Source: Pyrrhosoma nymphula (Eukaryota; Arthropoda; Insecta; Odonata; Coenagrionidae). Taken from it: a DNA stretch of 64,000 nucleotides. How positions within the stretch are numbered: the stretch's first letter is position 1; each line of letters begins with the position of its first letter. Under the pieces are notes generated by a model. The model saw nothing but the letters and a program-made list of their open reading frames with translations, was not told the origin of the DNA and made no database searches. The DNA lies in assembly GCA_963573305.1 (NCBI GenBank), contig OY754335.1, positions 11,385,501-11,449,500 on the forward strand, read 5' to 3'. Positions 1 through 11,371 of the stretch are shown here, piece after piece. A program made the translations under genes and the position numbers.

Positions 1-292
1 GAAACTTATGCCCAGATACAGCCACAGCCAATGCCCCCGCCACCATCCTCCGTTTCTCGTGGCGATACTTCTCCCCTACCTGGGCTACCATCCCCCTTGC
101 CACCATCATCAAGCCCCATTCCTCACAGCCTGTTGCCCCCCTCCATCTCCCCTGTCTCCACGTCTCCTGTCAGCCCCAACTCGGTACCCTCAGGTGCTAC
201 GCTAGGATCACAGCTGCAGCAGCCTTCTCCTCCTCCACAGCCTCCGAGTGTGGACAGCCTTCGTCAGGTGGCTCAAGTTCACTCCAGGCAAG
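1..292 (+). CDS. Exon (5' partial) of tyrosine-motif scaffold-like protein
   Basis: The exon is open from the first base in frame 1 and the gene begins upstream of the window. It encodes about 97 residues, starting E-T-Y-A-Q-I and then very rich in Pro and Ser (PPPPSS, SPLPPSSSP, PSPPPQPP), as expected of a disordered linker with possible SH3 or WW ligands. It stops at a good donor, AAG|GTAGGA at 292/293, after the first base of a codon (phase 1). The codon is completed by the acceptor at 11371, so the frame continues. YAQI is the first tyrosine motif visible. The protein family was not recognised. Exon status rests on frame continuity, codon texture and matching splice phase over four exons. 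Confidence 0.75.
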
Positions 293-829
293 GTAGGATT
301 AGGATGGAAATATTGCACCTCATTTGTGCATGTGATAATTTTCGTATGTATCATTTGGTGATTTGAATTTTGTGTTGCTCATGATTGTAATTGCTCCATC
401 ACAAACTACTCCTAGTGCACTTCTGAGCTGAACTCTTGGATATTTCAGTTGCTGAATATTTGTTATTTATGTCATAACTATCATTCCTCGACTGTTCCAC
501 TTTTGTTGAAAAAAAAAACAGAATAATTCCCTAAAATAGTTTAAACAAGAGTGTTTAAAGTTGTGAACTAATTGACTATAACAGCACATTTTGCCAAAAA
601 GAGCCTTTCTACTCAGCATCAAATTTAAACAATGAACTGCCTGCCAGTATCAAATGTCTGCCACCCTCTAAATTTTGCAATAACTTAAAAGTAGTTTCTC
701 TGTGACAAAGGCTACTACAGCATAACAGAGTATATCTATGGCGAGTGTTTCAATTTGGAAAATATACTGTTGTAACCAAATAGAATCCTACCATAAATAA
801 AATCTGAAATTAAAATCACAATTCAAATT

Positions 830-1130
830 AATAGCCATAAATCATAATAAAACAGCACATAACAATAGATAACTAGGGACGCCAAACATAAATCAATATT
901 TACATCGGGGAGTTCAGGACGATGCAAAAATAATAAAGGAACAACTATAAGTAACGGGGGACACTTGAGAAGGTGAGGAGTTAACAGTAGGGAGTCAAGC
1001 AGAGATAATTGGTGGAGTAAAGATCTTAAGGACGCGAAGTGGGGAAAGAGTCCGAAAGTCGGAGAATAAAAACAGCAGGGAGCGGATATGAAGCGGCATA
1101 GAGGTGACGAAAGAGAAACCAGAGATTTAT
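830..1130. repeat. Dispersed repeat, copy A
   Basis: Purine-rich sequence that can be aligned by eye with about 12340-12660 in the same orientation. Shared blocks include the region around AATCAATATTTACATCGGGG here and ATTCAATATTTACGTAAGAG there, followed by a GAGTC...AAGATC...GAGGCGAGAA-like order. Probably part of an unclassified interspersed element, perhaps LINE-derived. No protein domain was identified. Confidence 0.5.
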
Positions 1131-1132
1131 AA

Positions 1133-1448
1133 AGAGGCCAGGAAGGAATCGGGAAAGAAACCCAAGATAGAAACCGTACAGGCCAGAATTCTGGAAACGA
1201 GGAAGACCGTGAAAGCATATCCGCAGCCACATAAGAGAGACGAGAAGCCCCAGCGTCCGATAAGTCTAACTATAAGAATAACAAAGTCATAGAGGCCAGG
1301 AAGGAATCGGGAAAGAAACCCAAGATAGAAACCGTACAGGCCAGAATTCTGGAAACGAGGAAGACCGTGAAAGCATATCCGCAGCCACATAAGAGAGACG
1401 AGAAGCCCCAGCGTCCGATAAGTCTAACTATAAGAATAACAAAGTCAT
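1133..1448. repeat. Tandem duplication, two 158 bp units
   Basis: Positions 1133-1290 and 1291-1448 read identically: both start AGAGGCCAGGAAGG and end ACAAAGTCAT. Exact identity in otherwise decayed repeat DNA implies a recent duplication or an assembly artefact. Confidence 0.9.
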
Positions 1449-2366
1449 AAAAAGAACAATTACCTCCATTTATAAAAGTACTGCTATCTAAATAACGTAA
1501 ATTTGAAAAAAAGAATTGGAGCATATAAGAGTAACATTGTGAATTGGATCCAATACTTTTAAAAGGCTCTAAATACTGATGCTGTCATAACCAAGTCAAA
1601 TATTTTTATTAAAAGAAAGTAATGTATTATTTAATTGATTGAGCAAAGGGTTTTATTTAATATGTTGTCTAATGTTAACCATTAATCCCTTCATCAAGGA
1701 GGTAAGTTTTAAGTGTTTCGGTAATTGCGGAGGTTTATCGAAGCTCTTTTAATAGGAAAATAAACGTGACCAGGTGAGGTTACACTGTATATTGTATTAA
1801 TTATGAAACCGTGCATATAATGTATCCCAATGGTGTTAATAAATTTTAATTTATTTAGCCCTTTTCCTGACCGAGGGTCAATCTCTGGGCCTTTGTTAAT
1901 GCCAACAGGTTATGTATTGGCTGGCATTTTTAAAAATTCAAATTTATATTTGTTAATGTCATTACTCCCAAAATCCAGTCATTATTTTTTGCTACTTGAT
2001 TCTCAAATGCATGCATAATCTTAGAAAAACTAATCTTAGCAGAATGAATTAATAAATTGGTTTTTTAAAAATTTCAAACTGTAGCATAAAAAATGCACAA
2101 AAATCACCATGGAAGTCATAGATCATCCTTCCTGGAATTGCTGGCAGTGACAGGGTTAAACTCTACCTCTGTGAATATTGCCTGCAAAAATGTACGAGTC
2201 TGTTGTGCTAACAAAGCGATATCTTCAAGAAGAATCAACTGACTGGTTTCTTATTAGTGTTGGGGTATCTCATAATATGTAGTGGCCAATATTCATGCTG
2301 GGGAATTACAGAATGACAAATGACATAGTGTTAGATGATTGCATTTGTGTGTAAGATAAGTTTATA

Positions 2367-2530
2367 CAGTAGAAACTCGAAAATACAAAACTCGAAATTA
2401 CGAAATTTTGAATTTACGAAGCCAAATCTTCAGTCCCGACCGAAAGGTATCTAAGTGTATGTAACAGTACGCGATATTACGAAATAACAAAGTTTTGAAA
2501 TTACGAACCTCGGGTCTTGGTCCTGAGGTG
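2367..2530 (+). mobile_element. Pogo/Tigger-type terminus (left)
   Basis: TA followed by CAGTAGAAACTCGAAAATAC and then repeated CGAAATTACGAA blocks, the usual look of pogo/Tigger inverted ends with a TA target site. The matching opposite terminus, in inverse orientation, ends at 11270. Confidence 0.6.
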
Positions 2531-3454
2531 AAAAAGTTACTCGTTTATATGAATAGTGACAGATCACAGCAATGTTTGTAGGCGCTCCTTGTCACAGTTA
2601 AACATCTAATTAATTATCGTCACCAAATACATTATGCACTGAATGTGAATTACCTGAACGATAACTCATTTTTCAAAGCTACAATAGTAAAGGAGTGGTT
2701 TCGCTGGGACGTCCCACGGCCGCGTCCGGCGTCCTCGTCCAGCAGTCGGAAGTCACTGCCGTACTCATCCAATGTATATCAAATGGACTCGATTTCACTG
2801 AGACGTCTCGGCCGTCGCATTCCACTGCCGACGCCCAATGTCTGCATCTCGACTGCTTCGAGAGCAGTGGAGATGCGGACGCCTAGTCGGGCTCCCCCAA
2901 TTTTTGGTTGATTTTTCTGCTCTCCACTCTCCGCATTTTATATAAAGAGTCCTTTCCTGATCTTTCTGTGAAACTACTTGCAACATTTGGTCATCCTCTT
3001 CTTCCTCTTCTAACAAAAGCAACAAAAGTAAATCATCACCATCCAATTCAGCTCAGCATCAACTCGCTCTCAGGAAACATAAACCGATAATAAATTTGTA
3101 ATTTAACTAAATACACATTCTCCCACATCGCCCAGCCACCGAATCAGGGCGTAGACGCCTGAATAAAACCACCCAGCCACGTCGCACAGTTGTCAAAAGT
3201 CCCCAAAACCTGGCAAAGGTAAGAAAAATAAAGTATATACATTGAGGATTTTGATTCCTGGATCGGTGAGAGGAAAGGTTACAAAGTCGAAAGTCACAGC
3301 AGTTGGGTGAACATTTACACACCTGCACACACTATTCACATGGACAACGAGCGCCCTGCGGGTAACAAGTGCATCGAGCGTGCGTCCATAAGAACAAACT
3401 AATTTTTGAAGTGCTGCCAATTCGTTCTTGGATAAGAAAATTAATTTCTGTTAG

Positions 3455-3473
3455 ATGGAGTCTCCAGTAGAAA
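3455..3473 (+). CDS. Predicted micro-exon 1 of the RAG1-like transposase
   Basis: ATG GAG TCT CCA GTA GAA A is followed at once by a strong donor, GTAAGT, at 3474. The partner acceptor TTTTTTGTTGCAG ends at 3887. Splicing joins A to AT, giving MESPVEN-S, and runs directly in frame into the large transposase frame at 3893. Donor quality, T-rich acceptor and frame match all agree. The downstream ATG at 3893 remains an alternative start. Confidence 0.6.
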
Positions 3474-3887
3474 GTAAGTACTACAAGTTGATATTATTTA
3501 ATTTTACAATTTTTGAATTTATTTTTTTTAATGGCCGTTTAAAAAAATGGTGTTTTTGAGCAAAAATCCGCGCTTCAACTAACAAAAAGTTAATTAATTC
3601 CGGATAATTCTGATATAAACGATGCATCACATTGTTAGTAATTTAATAAGCTTAACGGTAGCTCAAAGTATAGCGTCTACAATCCTCTAATTCGATAATT
3701 ATTAATAAAATAAAGTTCGATTTTTGCCCCGAAAAACGAGCATGGGTTGGAGCCTCATTCCCCTCTGGCAGAACGTGTGCGCGCTCAGTCGAACTCGACC
3801 TCAAACTCACTAAATATCTATTCCGTTTACGAACTAAATACCTCACAAGTTGGAAAAAAAGTCAGCAAGGTGAATTTTTTGTTGCAG

Positions 3888-5338
3888 ATTCCATGACTGA
3901 CGATGACGTCGTTGGAGATGGGATCATTTATGATCGTGACGGCGTGATCGGCATGTCCAGATTAGACTTGTTCTGGCTGCTCAAAGGTCATTTCTTTGCA
4001 CCCGTACATATAACTTATGAAATCGTGCAAGCCCACATTGTGCAGCATCTGGGATGTAAATTCCGCATCCCTGAATGCGGAAAGCAGCATTTAAGGAAGC
4101 TCCTGTTTGAACTGAAGACGCGCTACAACGGAGTTTCCAAAAACAAGCATGTTTTTCTGAAGAAGAACGCTCTCTGGTGGGAGTCGTTCGTCGCATTGGG
4201 AGAGGTTCCCTCCACATCAGAGGCTACTACGACTACCGGCAAGCCTATGTCCACCAAGACAACGACCAGCAAAGATCAATTTGAGTTTTCGGCGGCCAGT
4301 GCAAGAACGAGACGCAGGACGGAGAGTCTGCGTTCGTCATCGAACCCAGAAGTGCTCACCTTCGCTGCGTCCATGAGCTTCCGCCAAGAAGGTAAAATTG
4401 ACGCCGCCAAAGTTTGCAAGGATATTGCCTGCGGCACTCCTACGCGTGCAACAAAATATCTAAATGGGATCAACATTAGCCGGCCGATATCGTTGACGCC
4501 AGATGAAGCTCTTGCATGGTTGATGGAGGTACACCTGTCAGCAGATAACTATCGCAAAACGTGCGCGCTTGCAAAGGAAATTAATAATCCAATGTTTCCG
4601 CCTTACAATGTTATACTTCGGTCGAAAAAAGCGTGTTATCCGGCAGGGACCATTGTTTGCGCGAGGTTCGCCGAAGTCGACCTGCAAGAGCTTTTGAACC
4701 ATACATCTCAGCGCAATCTCCTTGGCCAGAGCGATGTTCTGCCCACTCTTTCACTTGACCAGCTTCAAAACCTGGTATTGAGATGCAAGTGGGGCTTCGA
4801 CGGTACCTCTGGCCAGAGCAACTACAAGCAAAAATTTGTTGATGAGAATGGCGTAGAGGTTGATGATTCAAGCATTCTTCTAACATCAATTGTACCGCTG
4901 CAATTGGTTTCTATTGACTCAGCCACCAGTGAGGAGACTTTGGTGTGGCAAAATCCTCGCCCAAGTTCCCCCCACTATTGTCGGCCAATTAAAATACAGT
5001 TTCTTTCTGAAACAGTCGACTCGCTGAAGCAGGAAAAAGAGAGGATGGACCGGCAGATAGCCGATTTAACTTCATTGGAATACTCTGTGGATTCCCGTGG
5101 ATATAAGGTGGCATATCAAATGATGTTAACAATGGTCGACGGTAAAGCCACCAACGCCATCACCGATAAAAAATCAACTATGAGGTGTCACCTTTGCGGA
5201 GCCACATCTAAAAATTTCAATAAAATCAATGAAATCATTACTTTACCAGTCAAAATAGAAAATTTACAATATGGAATATCTATTCTGCACGCATCACTTA
5301 GATTTTTTGAGTGTTTATTACATGTATCCTACAAATAA
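3888..5338 (+). CDS. RAG1-like transposase, N-terminal and central catalytic part
   Basis: About 482 residues. Numbered from the Met at 3893, residues 20-105 (SRLDLFWLLKGHFF to WWESFVALGEV) form a conserved-looking N-terminal module, followed by a Ser/Thr-rich linker. The DDE core begins near residue 200. A WGFDG motif gives a first candidate catalytic Asp (D303) and MVDGKATNA a second (D416). Next comes a CHLCGATSKNFN zinc-ribbon-like CxxC (C432/C435), matching the order D, D, CxxC of RAG1 and Transib-type enzymes. The frame ends in ILHASLRFFECLLHVSYK at a TAA next to a run of nine A. The homologous remainder continues in another frame, so the protein is broken here. The expected activity is cut-and-paste DNA transposition in the nucleus; whether this copy is active is unknown. 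Confidence 0.75.
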
Positions 5339-6155
5339 AAAAAAATGGCATGTGGCATCAACAGGGGAAGAGTCAGAGTTACTGAGAGCTAGGAAAAAGT
5401 CAATTCAAGTCCGCTTCAAGTCTGAAATGGGATTAATTTTCGACAAGCCGAAAGCTGGGCCTGGCAACAGCAACGATGGTAATACTGCTCGGCGGTTTTT
5501 CGAGGACCCTACTAAAACATCATCTATAACGGGGATAGATGAGAATATTATACGGAGATTCGCGGTGGTTCTTGAGGCTTTGCGTTGTGGATTACATGTG
5601 GAACACGATCAATTCCATGAATATTCGCTAGAAACCGCCCGAATATATACCGAACTATATGGATGGTACTACATGCCGACAACAGTTCATAAGGTTCTCA
5701 TTCACGGCAGGGACCTAATGGAACATGCAGTATTGCCCATCGGACAGCTTTCAGAGGAAGCCAAGGAAGCCACCAACAAGTACGTCCGAAATTTCCGAGA
5801 ATTTTTTTCACGAAAATGCTCGCGAGAATGCACGATGGAGGACGTATTCCACCGCCTTCTAGTCAACTCTGACCCGATTATCTCCAGCAAACGGGGCTCA
5901 TGGGCGAAGACATCCCGTAAACCGTTGTCTACGGAGGTGAAAAGAATGCTTGTTCCTCCGCGGGAAGTTTGCATGGGTGGCAATATGCCTGTCCTTCCCT
6001 CGTTCTCAACGGCAGAGGAATCAGACAGCGAGGGCTTGTTCAATGTTGAGGAGACAGAATCTGACAACCCGAGGCCTAAAACGAGGTGGAGCAAGATATT
6101 TAAGTATTTTTTTACTGTTTTTCATTTCTACATTAAAATTTGTAATTCAGTTTGA
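5339..6155 (+). pseudogene. RAG1-like transposase, C-terminal part after frameshift
   Basis: This frame resumes at KKKWHVASTGEE and gives about 270 residues. Landmarks in order are GNSNDGNTARRFF, a helical segment, YYMPTTVHKVLIHG, LPIGQLSEEAKEATNK, FFSRKCSRECTMEDVFHRLL and an acidic tail. HK..IHG followed by SEE..E..NK and a basic, Cys-containing R-rich segment ending MEDV mirrors the RAG1 C-terminal core around its third catalytic acid. By eye, the Glu before ATNK is the best DDE glutamate candidate. Apart from the single frameshift near 5330-5346 it has no internal stop. The same residues could be reached by a programmed shift or after correction of a homopolymer sequencing error. Confidence 0.7.
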
Positions 6156-7575
6156 AAAATTCCATAGTAAAATATTATATTTTTCGAGCATATTTATGCT
6201 CATAATATGTTAAAATTCTATTGCACGTATGTCAGTTTTGTTCGATTATTGTTTAATTAGTATTAATATGCAATGTCAAAAAGAATAATAGTCAATGTTA
6301 TTCGTTAAAATGGTATTTGAAGCGAAGAAAAGAAAATCCATATTTTATATAGTTCAAATAGACACAGTAAAATAATTTGTTGTTAATTGTTTGATCAATT
6401 TTACGGAAAAATAAACAATTTTTGCAGGAATATTTACATCCATGAATGATTTTGTGAACTTCTCATTGCATTCATTTTTTTATATATTATTGAACACATG
6501 CACCATTTTTTATTGCAGCTGAATTACAATTGCAGATAATAATTAAAGAAAATGCGAATAATTTGCCAAAAATATTTTGACGTAATCTGACTTGTCTGGT
6601 TTTATATAACCCTCAAAAGCACATGCACTACTAAATGCACCAAGGACATACTCTTTTTTTCAATTAAGAAAAATTTTGCGAATAATTTTGCGAAAAGTTT
6701 GCAAAAAGATATTTTTTGCAATTCTGACTGCGGATTTAGTTTTAGCACACTCGAAGACATAAGTATGCAAATTTTCATCCAAATTGGAATACTATTTCTC
6801 ATGGTGACCAACTTTCGGGGCATATTGACCATTATGCGTCGTCCAGCTGTGACGTCCAGACGGCTTCCAGACTTCCAGGTTGGAAGTGGCCGCTGGACAC
6901 CCCAGTGAAACCAGACCTTGGATGACTCTGAACTGTAGGCATTGTAGCACATAAAATATTGAAACCAATCGGACAAAAAATGCATTCTGCTTTGTTACCA
7001 CGAGTCCGCAGAGTTGCCAACAAGTAAGAAAACTTAAATTAGTCATGTACGGATATACTTGCCCATGAGAGAATAATTGCTACAACCAGCATTTTCCTCT
7101 CATGATCCCTGGCATTTTTTGCTACCGATTTTCCCAAACATAAATCCATGATGAGTATTCCTGGTACAGAAATCGTTTGCTGCGCGCGTGTACTCAAAAA
7201 CTATGACATGTATCGGAAATGGTGCTAGGTTGTTCGAGCAATAGATTCAGTTGTGAATATAACCTAAGGCAGCTTTTTTTCTCACTATTTCAGACTGATT
7301 ACACTTAACCTTGTTCCACGGCATAATTATTACGGCTGGCAATAGCTATCATCGAAAGAATCAGGTTTAATTTCCCACCCTAATTGATCGTTTTGATGTA
7401 GACATCGAGCAAGGTATTGCCCTTCTCCCGTCGTCAACAGCCAAGAAAACCAGAGAAAATACGAATTCACTTGGTTCATACGACCAATTACTTTAACGCA
7501 CATTAATTCTAAAGTATGACTAGCGCTGGGTGCATGCATAATCAAAGGGAAAAAATACTCAAGCACCCTTATATA

Positions 7576-9345
7576 CAGTCGGATCCGGATTTAATGTCTT
7601 CGCATTTAACGTGTTTCCGCATTTAACGTTTATTTTTTGAGGTCCCGATTCATTCCCTATAAAAACAATGTAAAAATTGTCCTAATTTAGCGTCTCCGCA
7701 TTCTGCGTTTTTCCGCATTCTAGGTTGTAAAAAATTATCCCACCCAAGATTTTTTATCCGATTTAAGGTTTATTCATGATGATTCATGCAAATGATTATC
7801 CATACATCAGTGATGACTATCACCAGTATTAGTAATGAATGTATAATTAACATACCAACACTAAGATATTGTATGCTCTTGGTAATACATACATAAATGT
7901 AAAACCGCATTTTCCCCAATAGTAAGTTTAACTCAATGATGATATGCCATATTACGCAGTTGAAATTGTCGAAATTTGCCCGGGCGCTGTGTAGAAAAAA
8001 TGAATGTCGAACTGCACGCCATGTGAGAAACTTGCATGTGCAACAGCAGCTTAATTTCTCGGAGCTACAAATCAAAATTGATAGCTAAATAAGGCATTCT
8101 CATTATGTCGTACCATCCTTAATATTCTCATAATTGGAAAGTATCAATATTTTGCGAAATGAAATGTCTGTATCTTTCGTTCGTCTTTAATGATGATTTT
8201 TCGAGTTCATAGCCGCCTACACCTCGCTTTTACAGAATAAAATGGGTAGTAAAAATGCATCGAGACCACTGAGAAATGCGCAAAAATGGAATTTTGAACG
8301 TTGATAACCATCCACACTAACATTCCCAGTGGGAATTTTCCTTAAATCCATTTTTCTTAGGAAAATTGCCAACGTCTATTAGGTGCCACAGTGACGACAG
8401 TAAAATTTAACCCCAAAAATGCCGACGTTAGCTTCATGCCATTATTAAGTTACGGCCACACAAAAAAAGGCGGGAGGGGTGAATTACAATGTGTTTTACC
8501 TGAAGGTTCAAATGACAGCGTGTACGAGTTAGGGTTGGATGGTCGGTAGTAAGGTTTTAGTTAGTTGCGTAACAGATTTAAAAAATACAATGTATTGTAT
8601 AGCCACATTTGAGGCCAGTGAGAAGTGGCTCAGAAAAGAGAGTTGGCGACTTCTTTGAAAATCATATGTTCCACAGCAGTCGAGTCAGCAGTGTTACAAG
8701 AAAAAACTCTTCAACAAGACCACTGATCGACTAGTACCAGTCTCCTGGGTGCTATTGGTTTATAGAGAGCAGAGAAAAATTATTGAGGGGGTGGATAAAA
8801 ATCCTCACTTAAAGAGAATTGACTAGGCGAAGAAGCTGTTCATGCCAGTAACAACATTGAACAACATCATAATGAAAAGGGAAGCAATTTTAAGAGAATC
8901 CACAGAATTGGGTGTTTTATCTAAGCGTCGTAAGCACTCAAAAAAGTCCCCGTTTGAGGAACTGAAAAAGTAGCTGTTCAGAAATATAATTAGTCTCTCC
9001 TAAAAGTTTTAAAATTGATATTGAATTCCTGAGTAGTCAGAAGGCTAATGCATTGTATTTTTTGTTAAGGCATTTTCATTTTTGGTTTATTTTTCATTTA
9101 TTTTCATTTTGTCACTGAATCCAACCTTCTTTGGGAAGAGCATATAAAACTTATGAAAATTTTTTATTGTTTTATGTGACCCCTTTTAGTGACTTGAAAT
9201 TATATTTTCTTTTCGTGGAAAGCTGTTCTAATCATTACAGACCCTAAAACCTCAAAAAAAATGATAAGTCCTCATTTAGTGTTTGTCCGCATTTAGTGTT
9301 TTAAATTTTGTCCCCCCTGAAAAACCTTAAATCAGGATTCTACTG
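7576..9345 (+). mobile_element. Pogo/Tigger-like element, decayed
   Basis: Ends are CAGTCGGATCCGGATTTAA on the left and, on the minus strand, CAGTAGAATCCTGATTTAAG on the right. Both are flanked by TA, the standard pogo/Tc1 target site. Length is about 1.77 kb, shorter than an autonomous element. An internal transposase remnant lies near 8760-8975. Confidence 0.75.
8760..8975 (+). pseudogene. CENP-B/Tigger-type transposase N-terminal remnant
   Basis: Readable in pieces as IEGVDKNPHLKRID, a stop, then AKKLFMPVTTLNNIIMKREA and ILRESTELGVLSKRRKHSKK. The order K..P..L...I...KE.IL followed by a basic patch resembles the N-terminal helix-turn-helix of pogo/Tigger transposases. An in-frame stop and the lack of the rest of the protein make it a relic. 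Confidence 0.5.
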
Positions 9346-10943
9346 TATTTGTATCGGAAAATGGTGTACCTTTCTTCCCTTTTGCTCCAACCCAGTGATT
9401 GAAAAAATATTCTAAAAGAGAGCTCAGCTGCGTTCCTGCTGATTGATAAGGAATTTGCCCAAATGGATCGGAAATTTAGAAAATTCAAAATGGAAATGCC
9501 CGCACATTCCCATATTCTTTTTCCCCACCCGGCATTCCCCACCAGGAAAATTCACCCAGTTTTCCATTTCCGTTGTTCCAAAACCTTGGCTTACTTTTCT
9601 CCTCCATCAACTTCTTTCTCACTTCAGACGAACCTATCAAACGCTTCCCTTCTCTCCCATACTGGTCATATTTCCCCCTCAAGTGACCCCCCGTGTCTCC
9701 CCTCCCCGCTCTAAGGGTAGGCATGAGCCATCACCTTCACACCGTAGCTCCCGTAGCCTTCCAGGAGATCAGGCCCCTTCGAGTGCCACCTCCGTCCCAC
9801 CCCCTCAACACTAGGTCAGGATGCGATGTCCCACGCTGACTCTGCCGGCCCCCCATGCCAACTCTTGGGCCCTTTAAGTAAAAGCCCCCCACTCTCCAAA
9901 GGCATGTCCTCCCTCCTCGCTGACGCAGCCGGTTGAGGTAAGGGAGGAGGAAGATAAGATGTCACTATTCGGCGTAAACCGATGATTCATTCAATGTTTA
10001 TTCCTCGCGCGCATCCCTTGGCCTTGACTCCCAGGTAGATCAGCCTCACAAGTGACGCATGATACTCCGAGACCATGGGTCGCGTAGTTGTTTTTTGTAA
10101 AAGGATGAATGGAGTAACCCCCGCTATGACGGGGAAAGGAGGAAAAGACAGCTGATTCCGGCCTGGTGCGTGGCCTGACCTGGAGCTGCAATGCTCGGAT
10201 GAAAATCTCCTTGCTTGATCGAAAGCAGAGGGAAAACGATAACAAAAAATATCCCAAGTTTTAGTTCAATATCGAATCTTTAAATGAATCTTGAGATTTA
10301 ATGAATGAAGAGTATGCGACCTAATCTGAATAGAGCCACAAATGAAGCTTTCACATCGTAGAGTGGAAAAAGAATATTATTGATTTGCAGTGATATCATT
10401 TTTAGTAGCCGATAAAGTGTAAAAGGAGTTTTGTTGCCTTCACCTTTGAAGTGTGTGGCTTGTATGTACAATCTAATTTTGAAAGGAGGTACCTATCTAG
10501 CTGGACTCATCTATAGGCTCCATCGCATAGGAAATAACCACGCACAAATAAGTTGAATCGAAGCGAGAATAACGATTGTTATTTCGCGAGATTAACGGGC
10601 ATATCAGTATTTTTACAAAATACATAACATGCATCCATCGCATAGCATCCGCGAGAGAATCTTAATATTTTCACTGTCTTCAATATCCGGTGCAAATGAT
10701 CGCGCAAGTCGCTCACTTCCTTAGTGTATGCATAAATCAATATTATTGATGATTATACATCGTTCACGCTAAAGTTACGAGTTCTTCAGTTAGGAAATTA
10801 TATAAAAAATCCGCTAAGAAGCTTCATAGGCTAGGTCCAAACTGCACGAAAATTGTACAAAGACGTTTCATTGCCTAATCATTCATTGGATAAAAGAACG
10901 ATAAGTTTGTTGTCATGATGTAAATTTCCGCTGGGCTTGGATT

Positions 10944-11032
10944 GAAGTTGATTCTTCCAATTTTCGGGATTTCCGCTGCAAAAAGCTGGAACGTTGCGGT
11001 GGAAATCTCGAAAATCAGAAGAATCAAACTCC
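10944..11032. repeat. Imperfect hairpin, arms of about 36 bp
   Basis: GAAGTTGATTCTTCCAATTT... pairs with the later ...AAATCAGAAGAATCAAACTC with a handful of mismatches around a 16 bp loop. It is probably a small foldback MITE remnant. Confidence 0.6.
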
Positions 11033-11214
11033 AAAAAATTAGTTGTATTCAACTGTGTACACCCTGTGGGCGTGAATACACAAATATACTTTCATGAATT
11101 ATAACTTTGTAAATCATGCAAGTACGTCGAGAGAGTATATCTTAATTTAAGGAAACAAAAAAAGAGCTTCATCGCGATGTTTTTGAAAGATACTCGTTCA
11201 TACAAAATTGGATA

Positions 11215-11270
11215 TTATGAAGTGCCGATTTTTCCGGTCCTGTCGACTTCGTAATTTCGAGTTTCTACTG
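11215..11270 (-). mobile_element. Pogo/Tigger-type terminus (right)
   Basis: Read on the minus strand it starts CAGTAGAAACTCGAAATTAC followed by GAAGTCGACAGGACCGG, the same family as the terminus at 2367, and it is followed by TA on the plus strand. It could be the far end of one element that received nested insertions, or a separate solo end. Confidence 0.6.
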
Positions 11271-11371
11271 TATTTCATTTTCCTGTATTTGTATTTTGCC
11301 GCAGTGTACACTTTAGTCCTCAGGTCCTAAAATATGTCTGCTGTAGAGATGTTACTGTTTCTTTGTTGCAG

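Larger units (their letters stand above)
2696..6913 (+). mobile_element. RAG1-like (Transib superfamily) transposon, about 4.2 kb
   Basis: The body is defined by a RAG1/Transib-type transposase and bracketed by imperfect inverted repeats. The left repeat is about 2696-2721 (begins TGGTTTCGCTGGG). The right is about 6888-6913 (minus strand begins TGGTTTCACTGGG). They match at about 21 of 26 positions. A further copy-like motif (GATTTCACTGAGACGTC) lies inside the left end near 2786. No clear target-site duplication was found, so the exact termini are uncertain. The element lies in intron 1 of the host gene, in the same orientation. Confidence 0.65.
293..11371 (+). other. Intron 1 (11.1 kb), loaded with transposons
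   Basis: Bounded by GTAGGA and TTGCAG. It contains a dispersed repeat with a 158 bp tandem duplication, pogo-type termini, the RAG1-like transposon and a pogo/Tigger-like element. A C-rich stretch lies near 9600-9950 and a foldback at 10944-11032. Roughly 293-830, 1450-2360, 6915-7570 and 9350-10940 show nothing recognisable beyond AT-rich or C-rich filler. Confidence 0.7.

Noticed and set aside
823..1524. Overlapping minus-strand open frames of 68-135 residues
   Set aside because: They arise from the purine-rich repeat and its tandem copy; they repeat the same residues and have no gene-like features.
9443..9814. Proline/serine-rich open frame of 123 residues
   Set aside because: It follows from a C-rich tract; a second frame over the same bases looks similar and there is no splice or start context.
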